Positions 26,316 to 35,868 are shown, counted from the first letter of the stretch. The stretch: 64,000 bases of DNA from Methylomarinum vadi (GCF_000733935.1 NZ_JPON01000001.1:1364001-1428000); one strand, 5' to 3'. Made by a program: numbers and translations. Notes: generated by a model not told the origin, from the sequence alone.

Positions 26316-27353
26316 ATGACCGGCGAATCAATTCTGGAACGGTTACCGGAACTTCGGCGAATCGAAGCCCTCATTCAACGCGATCATAACGAATTCTTAA
26401 CGACAGAAATTCTCTGCCATGTGCCTTATCGAGATGAATCATTACCGGTTTATGCATTGACTCTGGGCAACAAAGACCAATGCCTGCCTAGCATCACTTA
26501 TGTCGGCGGCATCCACGGTCTGGAACGCATCGGTACACTGGTGGTGCTGGCATTTCTGGAAAGCATGCTGGAACGACTGCATTGGGATTTGACCTTTACC
26601 GACATCCTGCAGCGGGTGCGCATCAATGTCTTGCCGTTGATCAATCCGGTCGGCATGCTCAATCATACCCGCGCCAATGGTAACGGCATCGATCTGATGC
26701 GCAACGCTCCGGTCGACAGCGACGAACGAACCGTCTGGTTGGGCGGTGGCCATCGTATTTCGCCATTGCTACCTTGGTATCGTGGCAACATCGATGAACC
26801 GATGCAACTGGAAGCCCGGACATTATGCGATTATGTTAAGCGGGAAGTCATCCCTTCGCCGTTCAGCCTGGTGCTGGACTGCCACTCCGGTTTCGGCTAT
26901 CACAATCAAATCTGGTTTCCCTATGCAAAAAGCCGCATCGAACCGATCAAACACCTTGGCGAAGTGTACTATCTGCGTCAATTGTTCATGCAAACCTATC
27001 CCTATCAAAATTACCGCTTCGAACCGCAATCGCAACATTACCTGACCCACGGCGATTTATGGGATTACCTGTATCTGCAAACGCTGGATCACAGCAATAT
27101 CTTCTTGCCTTTGACATTGGAAATGGGCTCCTGGCGCTGGATTCGCAAGAACCCGCTACAAATGCGCAATTCCTTGGGTTTTTTTCATCCGATCAAGCCG
27201 CACCGGATCAACCGTGTATTGCGCGGTCACCTGGTGTTGATGGAGTTTTTACTGCATGCCACCCTGTCCTACCGTCAATGGTTGATCGCCAGCCACACCC
27301 GGGACATGGCGCGGCAAGCCCTGGAACTTTGGTATCCCGATGCACAACCCTGA
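26316..27353 (+). CDS. M14-family zinc carboxypeptidase-like protein
   Basis: A 345-residue hydrolase. The zinc site H-x2-E is in 'GGIHGLERIG' near residue 68, with the third ligand in 'LVLDCHSGFG' near 191 and the likely general-base Glu in 'LTLEMGSWRW' near 270. 'RANGNGIDLMRN' also matches M14 enzymes, which release C-terminal or side-chain amino acids. There is no signal peptide, so it is probably cytoplasmic. It overlaps the following hydrolase gene by 14 bases, suggesting a two-gene unit. Confidence 0.82.
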   Translation: MTGESILERLPELRRIEALIQRDHNEFLTTEILCHVPYRDESLPVYALTLGNKDQCLPSITYVGGIHGLERIGTLVVLAFLESMLERLHWDLTFTDILQRVRINVLPLINPVGMLNHTRANGNGIDLMRNAPVDSDERTVWLGGGHRISPLLPWYRGNIDEPMQLEARTLCDYVKREVIPSPFSLVLDCHSGFGYHNQIWFPYAKSRIEPIKHLGEVYYLRQLFMQTYPYQNYRFEPQSQHYLTHGDLWDYLYLQTLDHSNIFLPLTLEMGSWRWIRKNPLQMRNSLGFFHPIKPHRINRVLRGHLVLMEFLLHATLSYRQWLIASHTRDMARQALELWYPDAQP

Positions 27354-28092
27354 TTGCTTCGTCCTGATCCGTGGCATGCTGAGGGAAGCCCGGCACTGGG
27401 GAAATTTCACGGATTACTTTCGACAGCGGTTTCCCAACGCCACGATCCTAAGCCCGGACCTGCCCGGTAACGGCCGTTTTTGTCGGCAAACCAGTCCGGA
27501 TTCAATCGCTGCGATGACCGAGGCCTTGCGCCGACAGATCGACGACAAGCAGCCCTTGAACTTGGTCGCGATTTCGATGGGCGGCATGATGGCGCTCGAT
27601 TGGATGGTCCGCTATCCTCAAGAAATTGCAAGCGCCGTACTGATCAACACCAGCGCCCGTAAGCTATCACCGTTTTATCGCCGCCTGCGCTGGCAAGTCT
27701 ACCCAACCGTGCTGAAAATGCTGTTTCACAGCAAAGCCGCGCGAGAACGGGATATCCTGGCATTGACCTCCAACCGCTATCGGAACGATGACGAATTGCT
27801 GAAAACATGGCGGCGCTGGCAACAACAATACCCGGTTTCGTCGGTTAGCGCCCGCAAACAATTAACGGCCGCGGCCAAATTCCAGCTTCCCGCAAAACCC
27901 GGACAACCCATACTTATTGTCGCCAGCGAAGCCGATAGGCTGGTCGATTACCGCTGCAGCTTGGAATTACACCGACTATGGCAAACGGACTATCGCCGAC
28001 ATCCCACAGCCGGCCACGACCTGCCGCTGGACGAACCGCTCTGGCTAGCGGAAACGCTCGAGCAATGGTTTGACATGCTAAGACATCGTTAA
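27340..28092 (+). CDS. Alpha/beta-fold hydrolase
   Basis: A 250-residue protein with a complete triad: Ser in 'AISMGGMMALDW' near residue 87, Asp in 'VASEADRLVDY' near 198 and His in 'TAGHDLPLDEP' near 227. 'LSPDLPGNGRF' matches the strand after the oxyanion region. The substrate is unknown. Translation overlaps that of the M14 peptidase, so the two may act on one substrate, but this is inference. Confidence 0.85.
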   Translation: MHNPDCFVLIRGMLREARHWGNFTDYFRQRFPNATILSPDLPGNGRFCRQTSPDSIAAMTEALRRQIDDKQPLNLVAISMGGMMALDWMVRYPQEIASAVLINTSARKLSPFYRRLRWQVYPTVLKMLFHSKAARERDILALTSNRYRNDDELLKTWRRWQQQYPVSSVSARKQLTAAAKFQLPAKPGQPILIVASEADRLVDYRCSLELHRLWQTDYRRHPTAGHDLPLDEPLWLAETLEQWFDMLRHR

Positions 28093-28160
28093 CCTTCACA
28101 ATCCTGACATATTCGGCGCTTAAAATCCCGGCGAATGAAGCAAAGAAACGGAAAACTATC

Positions 28161-29882
28161 ATGATCAATGCCGAAAAAATTCTCAGAGAAACCTACCCCG
28201 ACCTGAAAATCGGCAAAGACAACAAAGTGGTGCTGAAAGTCGTCAAGAAATTGCTGCATGAAGACGACTTCAACGAGGTCATCGCCAACAACCAGCATCT
28301 GCGGGGCTTCGCTTTTCTGGATAAATTGCTTGAACATTTCCAGTTCAGCTATCAGGTCAGCCCTGAATCCTACAACAACATTCCCGCGGAAGGCCGTCTG
28401 ATCGTCGTCGCCAACCACCCCATCGGCACGTTGGACGGCCTGGCACTGATCAAACTCATCCGCTCGGTACGACCGGATGTGCGCATCGTCGCCAATCAGG
28501 TTTTATCGCACATGGAACCGTTGAAGTCGGTCTTCCTGCCGGTCAACATCTTGTCGGAGAAGAAATTGCACAAGCAGGCCTATAAGGCGATGCTGCAGGC
28601 GCTGGAAAACGAGGAAGCGGTAATATTGTTCCCGGCCGGCGAAGTATCCCGTATCACGCCGAAAGGCGTGCGCGACGGCAAATGGAAAAGCGGCTTCGTC
28701 AAACTGGCCAAGAAAGCCAAATGCCCGGTGCTGCCGATTCATATCAAGGCAGGCAATTCCGCGCTGTTTTATGCCGCATCGACTCTTTACAAACCGATGG
28801 GCACGATGCTGCTGGTGCAGGAAATGTTCAATAAGAAACAGCAGGAACTCAAATTCAAAGTCGGCGCGCCGGTGCCTTACCGTGCCTTTACCGATAGCCC
28901 CGAATCCAACAAGGAGCTGAGCCAGCGCTTCCGCAAGCATGTCATGCATCTGGGCAAAAAAGGCAAGAAACCGTTGTTCGACACCATCGCCACGGTCGCC
29001 CACCCGGTCGACAGCAAAGCCTTGAAGAAAGCGTTATATCAATCTCGCCTGCTAGGCGAAACCAAGGACGGCAAAAAGATTTTCCTCTACGAATATCGCG
29101 ACGACTGCCCAGTCATGCAGGAAATCGCCCGCCTGCGCGAATTGACCTTCCGCAGTGTCGAGGAAGGCACCGGCCAACCTCGGGACTTGGATAAATACGA
29201 CGTTTATTACAGCCATCTGGTGTTGTGGGACGACAACGATCTGGAAATCGTCGGTTCTTACCGCATCGGCGAAGGCCACAAAATCATGGCCGCGTTGGGC
29301 GTGGAGGGCTTTTACACCAATACGTTATTCGACCTGAACAGCGAATTCCAGGCCCTGCTGCCGCATAGCATCGAACTGGGTCGCAGTTTCGTGCAGCCGC
29401 GTTATTGGGGGCAACGCAGCCTCGATTACCTGTGGTACGGCATCGGCGCCTATTTGCGCGAACAGCCGCAGATCAAATATTTATTCGGCCCGGTCAGCAT
29501 CAGCAACGCCTACCCGCAACCGGCCAAGGAAGTCATCATCAGCTTTTATCAAAAGCAGTTCGGCTCCGAACAGCAATTGGCCAAGGCCAGAACGCCATTC
29601 GTCGTCTCCGAGCAAACCCGGCAATTCGCTGCGGCGGAATTCGGCGCCGACTACAAGGCCAGTTATAAGATTCTGAACAGCGAATTGAAAAAACTGGGCG
29701 TCAAGGTGCCCACGTTGTACAAGCAATATGTCGAGCTATGCACCGACAAGGGCTGTCATTTCATCGACTTCAACATCGACCCGGATTTCAACAACTGCAT
29801 CGACAGCCTGATAATGGTCGAACTGGACAAGATTACCGAGAAAAAACGCCAGCGCTATATCGAGCGCGACCTGGCGGCTTGA
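28161..29882 (+). CDS. Bifunctional acyltransferase, OlsF-like (PlsC-type plus GNAT-type)
   Basis: A 573-residue fusion. The N-terminal half (about 1-260) is a lysophospholipid acyltransferase with motif I variant 'ANHPIGTLDG' and 'LFPAGEVSRI'. The C-terminal half (about 300-480) resembles the ornithine N-acyltransferase OlsB ('EIARLRELTFRSVEEGTG', 'SIELGRSFVQPRYWGQRSL'). OlsF of Serratia has the same two-part layout and makes ornithine lipids alone. The protein is likely membrane-associated and works on acyl-ACP. An ornithine lipid product is inferred. Confidence 0.82.
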   Translation: MINAEKILRETYPDLKIGKDNKVVLKVVKKLLHEDDFNEVIANNQHLRGFAFLDKLLEHFQFSYQVSPESYNNIPAEGRLIVVANHPIGTLDGLALIKLIRSVRPDVRIVANQVLSHMEPLKSVFLPVNILSEKKLHKQAYKAMLQALENEEAVILFPAGEVSRITPKGVRDGKWKSGFVKLAKKAKCPVLPIHIKAGNSALFYAASTLYKPMGTMLLVQEMFNKKQQELKFKVGAPVPYRAFTDSPESNKELSQRFRKHVMHLGKKGKKPLFDTIATVAHPVDSKALKKALYQSRLLGETKDGKKIFLYEYRDDCPVMQEIARLRELTFRSVEEGTGQPRDLDKYDVYYSHLVLWDDNDLEIVGSYRIGEGHKIMAALGVEGFYTNTLFDLNSEFQALLPHSIELGRSFVQPRYWGQRSLDYLWYGIGAYLREQPQIKYLFGPVSISNAYPQPAKEVIISFYQKQFGSEQQLAKARTPFVVSEQTRQFAAAEFGADYKASYKILNSELKKLGVKVPTLYKQYVELCTDKGCHFIDFNIDPDFNNCIDSLIMVELDKITEKKRQRYIERDLAA

Positions 29883-30185
29883 TTTAGCGCCGAATTCCCC
29901 GCCTTTCGTCCTCGCTCATGAGCGGAGGCCTTATACATTGACGACATGATGATCATGCCGGAGGCTAGGTCAGCCGCGACACAGCTAACCGCAAAACCTT
30001 CTATTTTATCGTCTCCTCGTCATGACATTGTCTCCGCTCGTCTTGACGATTTGCCTTTTTCCTTTCGCAGACAAACGAGTTGACGGATCGTTGCCAGGTA
30101 GCGCTAATCAGTCTGTAGCATTGCTCTTAAATCACTTACAATAAAGGTCAGTGCAACAATATCCTTTAGCAACAGCATTATTCGA
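29883..30185. other. Intergenic region upstream of the Hsp70 operon
   Basis: This 303-base gap has an imperfect stem around 29914-29931 and a TACAAT hexamer at 30137-30142 about 44 bases before the TPR gene, with only a weak -35 match. A heat-shock (sigma-32) consensus was not recognised. No gene is seen. Confidence 0.35.
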
Positions 30186-32666
30186 ATGTCAGACAATACT
30201 TCCACCGGCTCCAGAGCGGTCAACAACTTGGAACAACAGGCCCTGGCCCAGGCCAATGCCGGGCATTACAAGGAAGCCATCGCTTTATATAAAAAACTCC
30301 TGCAACAAGGAGATAACGACGCGTGGTATCGGCAGTTGGCGCATTGCTACCTGCAAAGAGCGAAAAGTTTTGCCGCCCGAGGGATGATCCAAGAGGCTCT
30401 GGCGCTTTGGGAGAGTTATACCCAATATGCGCAACCGCCTTATCAGGATTACGACCATTATATGCTCTGGTTAATCCTGTCCGGCAACCAGAGTAAAACC
30501 GAAACGGCCCTGAGGCAACTGACCGCTCAACAACTGGATAAGGATTATCCCAAGCTTTCCGCTGTCTTGGGATTGCTGATTCTGGCCCGCCATCCGCAAT
30601 GGCATGAATGTTTACCACAAGATTCGGCCTTGTACGCTCATCTCGTTATTGCCCAAGAAGCACTGAAGGCAGAAGATATGAAGAGTGTCCGCGAAGCGAT
30701 GCAAGCCCTGCCTTATCGTTCCGCCTTGCGCGATTTGCGCGCCTTGATCAACGCTTGCCATAAGGCGTCGCATTCGTTGGCCGAGATCCCGCCATCACTC
30801 GACAAAATTCCGCCGCAGTCGCCTTACGCCGCAGTCGCCGCACTCATTCGTCTCTGCACCTTGAGCGGCGCCCAATTGGCCGAAGAAATGAGCAAACTAA
30901 GCTCGCATCAGCGCCGGCTTATTGGTGCGATCCTCGCCCTGGACAAACAACGACAGAAACTGGTCGACACCTTAAGCATGCAGCAGGGAAGGCTGTCCGA
31001 CAAGATAAAATTCAATCTGGCCATTCAGTTTCAATCCCTGTTCGGGATCGAATTGGCGCAACGTTTTTGCATTGTGCTGCTAAACGACTATCCGGCAGGC
31101 TTGAAAGAATACAAGAAAAACTTCGGCGCCCTCGATGAATTCGAAAACCATCGCCTCAAGGCATTGCGCCTCGAACAACAGCATCGTTACCAGGAAGCCG
31201 AATTTCACTGGCGCCAATATATCCAGCAGCTAACCCATCAGGACGGCGACAACGCCGTAAAAATTGCCTTGATTCTGCGCCATCTGGCCAAACACCAGGA
31301 GGACTCCGAGCAAACCACGCAATTGCTGAGTGAAAGCCTGGACTACGACCCGGACGACAAGGACAGCCTGCTGCAAATCCTTCGCTTTTACGGACAATCC
31401 AACGAAACCGCCGGCCCCTATAAACAATGGCTGCAGCAAGCCGAAGCCAAGTTTCCGCAGGATGTCGAACTGTTAACACTTGTCGTCGAATCCGCTATCC
31501 GCAACCAAACTTATAAAAAGGCCGTGCAATATGCCAGGAAAATATTGCAAATCGATCCCTTAAATAGCTTCGCCAAAAAAACCGTACTTTCGGGACACTT
31601 GAATCACGCCCGCAAGCAACTGAAAAGCAAGAAATACCAACTCGCCGCAAAAGAAATTCAACAAGCCGAAGCACTTAGGGCCGGCAAGAATCAAAACCCG
31701 CAAGCACAATTATTGCGCGCCCTGCTCACCTTCGCTTCCGAAGATAAAGCACAAGGCTTGAAACTGTTGCAGGATACTCTGGCAACAATGCATCGCGACC
31801 CACTCAATATGCATTTTCAGGCCGCCACCGAAGCCCTAATATGCGGCCTGCCGGTTGCAACACTGCTGAGAGCATTGCCGCCGGCGACCGATTATCTTCT
31901 CTCGAAAACGCAATTGAGCCATTTGCTGCAACAATTGAGCGAATATGGCTTAGAATCAGGCCGACAGGAGTTGCTTTGCAAAGCGCTCGATAAAATCAAG
32001 GCCCCGCTGAAAAAATCGTTGACGCATTTGGCTAAGGAAGACACCCTGTTATTAAGCCTATGTGAAACCCTGTACCAACTCGAGCATTTCGAATTGATGC
32101 GGCATTGCGTCAAAAGCGTAGCAATTTCGCGGAAAAAGCCGATCTGGATTTATTACCAAGTCTATGCCGAAACCGGCGGAGATCCGGCACGCTGTAATTA
32201 TACTCAATTACACAGCTTGAGACTTAACCACGAACTGGCCATCCAGGATAAAGACCAGCGCGCTCGGGTGCTTATCGAGCAATATCTCGATCGCTATGAC
32301 GAAGCGCACAGAATGCCGGCCATGGACCAGCTGTATGATTTAATAGAACAAAACATGGCGGATGACCCTATCGAGCAGTTGTTTGCCCATGTACCGGAAA
32401 GCATTATGATAAAGATCGACCAAAAACTGGAAAAATTACTGACAAAAATTTCCCCGGAACGGTTGTTTAGAGACCTGAGCAAATCGGTCGGCAATGACAG
32501 CAATGTCCTGGTAGCCATCATGAACAATCCGGATTTATTCACCGCCCTGATGATGCTCAGGGCAGCCGATGAACTCGGCTTCGATGTGAATATCAGCGTG
32601 GCGGACGTGCTGGATTATTTCGACGCGCAACAATCCTCTACCCCTTCTTTTCCGTTTCCGTTTTGA
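30186..32666 (+). CDS. Large TPR-repeat protein of the Hsp70 operon
   Basis: An 826-residue soluble protein made almost wholly of helical repeats. TPR-like units are clear near the N-terminus ('AGHYKEAIALYKKLLQQG', 'RGMIQEALALWESY') and around residues 330-480 ('HRYQEAEFHWRQYIQQL', 'QTYKKAVQYARKILQID'). The C-terminal 130 residues are less repetitive and may be a separate domain. It is first in a five-gene unit with J-like, GrpE-like, Hsp70 and zinc-ribbon proteins, so it is a candidate client receptor or scaffold. No catalytic motif is seen. Confidence 0.8.
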   Translation: MSDNTSTGSRAVNNLEQQALAQANAGHYKEAIALYKKLLQQGDNDAWYRQLAHCYLQRAKSFAARGMIQEALALWESYTQYAQPPYQDYDHYMLWLILSGNQSKTETALRQLTAQQLDKDYPKLSAVLGLLILARHPQWHECLPQDSALYAHLVIAQEALKAEDMKSVREAMQALPYRSALRDLRALINACHKASHSLAEIPPSLDKIPPQSPYAAVAALIRLCTLSGAQLAEEMSKLSSHQRRLIGAILALDKQRQKLVDTLSMQQGRLSDKIKFNLAIQFQSLFGIELAQRFCIVLLNDYPAGLKEYKKNFGALDEFENHRLKALRLEQQHRYQEAEFHWRQYIQQLTHQDGDNAVKIALILRHLAKHQEDSEQTTQLLSESLDYDPDDKDSLLQILRFYGQSNETAGPYKQWLQQAEAKFPQDVELLTLVVESAIRNQTYKKAVQYARKILQIDPLNSFAKKTVLSGHLNHARKQLKSKKYQLAAKEIQQAEALRAGKNQNPQAQLLRALLTFASEDKAQGLKLLQDTLATMHRDPLNMHFQAATEALICGLPVATLLRALPPATDYLLSKTQLSHLLQQLSEYGLESGRQELLCKALDKIKAPLKKSLTHLAKEDTLLLSLCETLYQLEHFELMRHCVKSVAISRKKPIWIYYQVYAETGGDPARCNYTQLHSLRLNHELAIQDKDQRARVLIEQYLDRYDEAHRMPAMDQLYDLIEQNMADDPIEQLFAHVPESIMIKIDQKLEKLLTKISPERLFRDLSKSVGNDSNVLVAIMNNPDLFTALMMLRAADELGFDVNISVADVLDYFDAQQSSTPSFPFPF

Positions 32667-32679
32667 TCTTACGCAAACC

Positions 32680-33018
32680 ATGAAAAATCCCTATGAAATC
32701 CTTGGCGTCTCTAAAGGCGCCAACGATGCCGCAATTAAACAGGCCTATTTGCATCAGGTTAAACAATTTCCTCCGGAACGCGATTCGGAAAAGTTTCAGC
32801 TGATCAACCAAGCCTACGCCGCGATCAAAGACCATAAAAGCAGACTGCGGCAGGAATTATTCGATCTGCCGACCGCCGACTTCGATCTGCTTTTAAATCA
32901 GGCGTTGAAAACACCCACGAACATTCAAATCAGCCCGGAGCAATTCAAACAGCTGTTAAGCGCTGGCTTGGATGATGCCAACCTGCTGAACGCCCTTGCC
33001 GACCCCGACCAACGATGA
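32680..33018 (+). CDS. J-like protein without the HPD motif
   Basis: A 112-residue protein. Residues 1-55 follow the J-domain pattern: 'NPYEILGVSKGANDAAIKQA' (helices I-II) and 'FQLINQAYAAIKD' (helix III). The loop that should read HPD instead reads 'QFPPERDSEKF', so the residues that trigger Hsp70 ATP hydrolysis are replaced. FPPE/YPPE-type loops occur in a group of J-like proteins beside divergent Hsp70s, as I recall. The rest of the protein is short and helical. The stop overlaps the GrpE-like start (ATGA). Confidence 0.82.
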   Translation: MKNPYEILGVSKGANDAAIKQAYLHQVKQFPPERDSEKFQLINQAYAAIKDHKSRLRQELFDLPTADFDLLLNQALKTPTNIQISPEQFKQLLSAGLDDANLLNALADPDQR

Positions 33019-33689
33019 CCACTGACGCACAAAAAAACGACTTGCTCGAGCAATTCCAGAACTATCTGGAGCAAAGCAGACTCGATGAGGAAAACAGTCA
33101 GCCTGCTGCCGTCGATCTGGCGATGTTACTAGGAGAAATGGCGACGCTAAAAACGGAAGTAAAAGCCGAGTCCAGACAGTTCAAAAACACTTTGGATACG
33201 CTCGGTTCGTCGTTGGACACACTGCAAAACGACAATGCCGCGCTGGCCAAAGAACTCACTCGGCACGACGACCGCCTGCGCCAGCAGCAACAGGAAATTA
33301 CCCGTACCATGCTGCTGGAGTTCGTCGATATCTACGACCGCCTGACTGCCGGGCTGCACATATTACAAGGCTACTGCCCCGTCAAAAAACTCTTCAAGCG
33401 CTCCAGAGACAAGGACATTCACTTCATCCAACGTTTTCACGAGGGACAGCAGATGACGCTCAACCGCTTCGAACGATTATTGCTCAATTACCACATCCGA
33501 CCGATCGATTGCGTCGGCAAGGCGCTAGACCCCCATACGATGACGGCCATAGCCACGGGACATGATCCCGAATTCGGCAACGGTGTCGTCCTGGAAGAGC
33601 TACGCAAAGGCTTTCTGTTTCACGATCAGGTTTTGCGGCTGGCGGAAGTCAAAGTCAACAAAATTCAATCCCCGGTAACTTCATTATGA
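33015..33689 (+). CDS. GrpE-like nucleotide exchange factor
   Basis: A 224-residue protein with an N-terminal coiled coil (about residues 30-100), a four-helix region and a C-terminal beta-wing. The wing 'DPHTMTAIATGHDPEFGNGV' and 'LEELRKGFLFHDQVLRLAEV' correspond to GrpE sequences that contact the Hsp70 nucleotide domain. The extra 'CPVKKLFKRSRDKD' insert is not in housekeeping GrpE. It overlaps its neighbours by 4 bases on each side, so subunit amounts are probably coupled to the Hsp70. Confidence 0.8.
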   Translation: MTTDAQKNDLLEQFQNYLEQSRLDEENSQPAAVDLAMLLGEMATLKTEVKAESRQFKNTLDTLGSSLDTLQNDNAALAKELTRHDDRLRQQQQEITRTMLLEFVDIYDRLTAGLHILQGYCPVKKLFKRSRDKDIHFIQRFHEGQQMTLNRFERLLLNYHIRPIDCVGKALDPHTMTAIATGHDPEFGNGVVLEELRKGFLFHDQVLRLAEVKVNKIQSPVTSL

Positions 33690-35449
33690 ATGACATCATT
33701 ATCGGTATCGATTTAGGTACCACCAACTCGGAAGTCGCTATCGTCGAACAAGGCAAGGCTCGCGTTATTGCCGCTGGCGGCAACAAAATCCTGCCATCGT
33801 TCGTCGGCATCGACGATAACGGCGAGGTCATTGTCGGCGAAACCGCCAGAAACCAGTATCTCGTCTATCCGGAACGCACCGTCAAATCGATCAAACGCCT
33901 GATGGGGCAGGACACCCATGTCAAGCTGGCCGGCCAGTCTTTCACGCCGCAGGAAATCTCCGCGATCATCCTGAAACGCCTGAAGGCCGCCGCCGAACAA
34001 GATTTAGGCCACTCGGTCAATAAGGCGGTCATCACCGTGCCGGCCTATTTCTCCGACGCCCAGCGCCAGGCCACCCGTGAGGCCGGGGAAATCGCCGGAC
34101 TGGAAGTCGTGCGCATGATCAACGAACCCACCGCGGCCGCCCTCGCCTATGGGGCCGGCCAGCAAGAAGCCAAGCGCATGCTGGTGTATGACCTGGGCGG
34201 CGGCACCTTCGACGTTTCCGTGGTCAACATCGAGTCCGGCGTGGTCGAGGTATTGGCCAGTCATGGGGACAATCATCTGGGCGGCGACGATTTCGATGAA
34301 CAAATCGTCGATTTCCTGCTCACTCATCTACGGGAACACCACCAGGCCGATGCCAGCGGCGACAGCAAGGCGATGGCGCGCATTACCCGGGCGGCGGAAC
34401 AGGCTAAATTACAACTGTCCGACCAACCTTACACGCGTATAGAGGAAGAACACCTATTGCAACATCAAGGCTCAACCATTCATTTGTCGGTCGAACTGTC
34501 CCGCATGGCATACGAGGAGATGATCGAGGATTATATCAACGCCACTCTGGATGCCGTGCATATCGCCCTGAAAGGCGCCAAATTGACCGCCTCGAACATC
34601 GACGAGATCATTTTGGTCGGCGGTTCGACCCGCACACCGTGCATCCGCGAACGTCTGTTCAACGAATTCGGCTTCGAGCCGCATGGCGAAGTGGACCCCG
34701 ATCTGTGCGTAGCGCTCGGCGCTGCCACCCAAGCCGCCATGGTCGCAGGCCAGCAAGTCGATACCGTACTAGTCGACGTGACGCCTTATACTTACGGCAC
34801 CAGCGCGATCGGCACATTGAACGGACAATATTACCCCTTCATGTTCGTGCCGGTCATCCACAAGAACAGCGCCCTGCCGATCCGCAAGACCGAAGCGTTC
34901 ATGACCAGTTATGACGGCCAAGAAAAAGTCGAGATCGCGATTTATCAGGGCGAAGATCCCGACGCGCTGAACAACATCGAGATCGGCGAGTTTGAGGTCT
35001 CAGGGTTGCGTGACGTCAAGGCCGGCAACATCATCACATTGACACTGGATCTCGATCTAAATGGCATTCTGCATGTGTCGGCACAGGAAAAAGCCACCGG
35101 GCTGGAAAAGTCGATCACGATCAAAAACGCCCTGTCCCGTCTGGAAGGCGCAACCCTCGACAAGGCCAAACAACGTATCACTTCTTTGTTCGGCCAACTG
35201 GAATCGGACCCCGAGAAATTTAAGGAAAAATCGGCCGCCGAACCCGAACCGACCGCGCCGGAAATCATCGGCGCGCACGAGTTGATCGCCAAAGCCGAAA
35301 GCTTGTTCGACCAGGTTTCGGCGGAAGACAAGGAAGATATGATCGATCTGATCGAAACCATCAGCAATTGTATCGATACCGGCGATATCGAAGGACTGGA
35401 AGAACCGGTCGAACAGTTGAACGATATCATCTATTATCTGGAATCGTGA
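33686..35449 (+). CDS. Divergent Hsp70 (DnaK-like) chaperone
   Basis: A 587-residue Hsp70. The ATPase domain is complete: 'IGIDLGTTNSEVAIVE' (phosphate 1), 'VYDLGGGTFDVSVV' (phosphate 2) and 'ILVGGSTRTPCIRERL' (adenosine). The substrate-binding part has 'GILHVSAQEKATGLEKSITI'. It is about 50 residues shorter than DnaK, with a reduced lid and an acidic C-terminus ending 'IIYYLES' instead of the EEVKDKK-type tail. The dedicated J-like and GrpE-like partners indicate a specialised system separate from DnaKJ-GrpE. Confidence 0.92.
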   Translation: MNDIIIGIDLGTTNSEVAIVEQGKARVIAAGGNKILPSFVGIDDNGEVIVGETARNQYLVYPERTVKSIKRLMGQDTHVKLAGQSFTPQEISAIILKRLKAAAEQDLGHSVNKAVITVPAYFSDAQRQATREAGEIAGLEVVRMINEPTAAALAYGAGQQEAKRMLVYDLGGGTFDVSVVNIESGVVEVLASHGDNHLGGDDFDEQIVDFLLTHLREHHQADASGDSKAMARITRAAEQAKLQLSDQPYTRIEEEHLLQHQGSTIHLSVELSRMAYEEMIEDYINATLDAVHIALKGAKLTASNIDEIILVGGSTRTPCIRERLFNEFGFEPHGEVDPDLCVALGAATQAAMVAGQQVDTVLVDVTPYTYGTSAIGTLNGQYYPFMFVPVIHKNSALPIRKTEAFMTSYDGQEKVEIAIYQGEDPDALNNIEIGEFEVSGLRDVKAGNIITLTLDLDLNGILHVSAQEKATGLEKSITIKNALSRLEGATLDKAKQRITSLFGQLESDPEKFKEKSAAEPEPTAPEIIGAHELIAKAESLFDQVSAEDKEDMIDLIETISNCIDTGDIEGLEEPVEQLNDIIYYLES

Positions 35450-35832
35450 TGGAACGCTGCCCCTGTTGCAACGCCCGCCTACGTGGACTGACCGTTTGCC
35501 AGCGTTGCGGCAGCGATCTGGGCAAGGCGTTGGTGGCGGAACAGGGCGCCCAATTGTGGTTGCGCAAAGCCCTGTACTATTGGCAACACGAGCAGGCAGC
35601 GCAAAGCCTCGACGCCTTACAGCATTCCCTCCTGCTGAAGCAGTCCAAATTGGCTATGCTGCTGCGTGACCAACTTATCGAGCAACAGTGCGCCCGGATT
35701 CTCGAATTGTTAGCGCAGCGACAAGTGCTGGCCGCCAAGACACGGCTCTATACCCTCAGAAACCTGATTCCCCAGCATGAAACCTTGCAGCAATTACAAG
35801 GGTTCACCGATTATCTACTGGCAAGAGAGTAA
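35449..35832 (+). CDS. Zinc-ribbon protein of the Hsp70 operon
   Basis: A 127-residue protein. Residues 1-25 form a zinc ribbon with two C-x2-C pairs ('CPCCNARLRGLTVCQRC'); the remainder is helical and Gln/Leu-rich, TPR-like. The ATG overlaps the Hsp70 stop (TGATG), which decides the start. It resembles in outline the zinc-binding client domain of DnaJ supplied as a separate protein; that comparison is inference. Confidence 0.75.
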   Translation: MERCPCCNARLRGLTVCQRCGSDLGKALVAEQGAQLWLRKALYYWQHEQAAQSLDALQHSLLLKQSKLAMLLRDQLIEQQCARILELLAQRQVLAAKTRLYTLRNLIPQHETLQQLQGFTDYLLARE

Positions 35833-35868
35833 CGCAATGCATCATCGCGCTTGATCGACCGGCAATAA

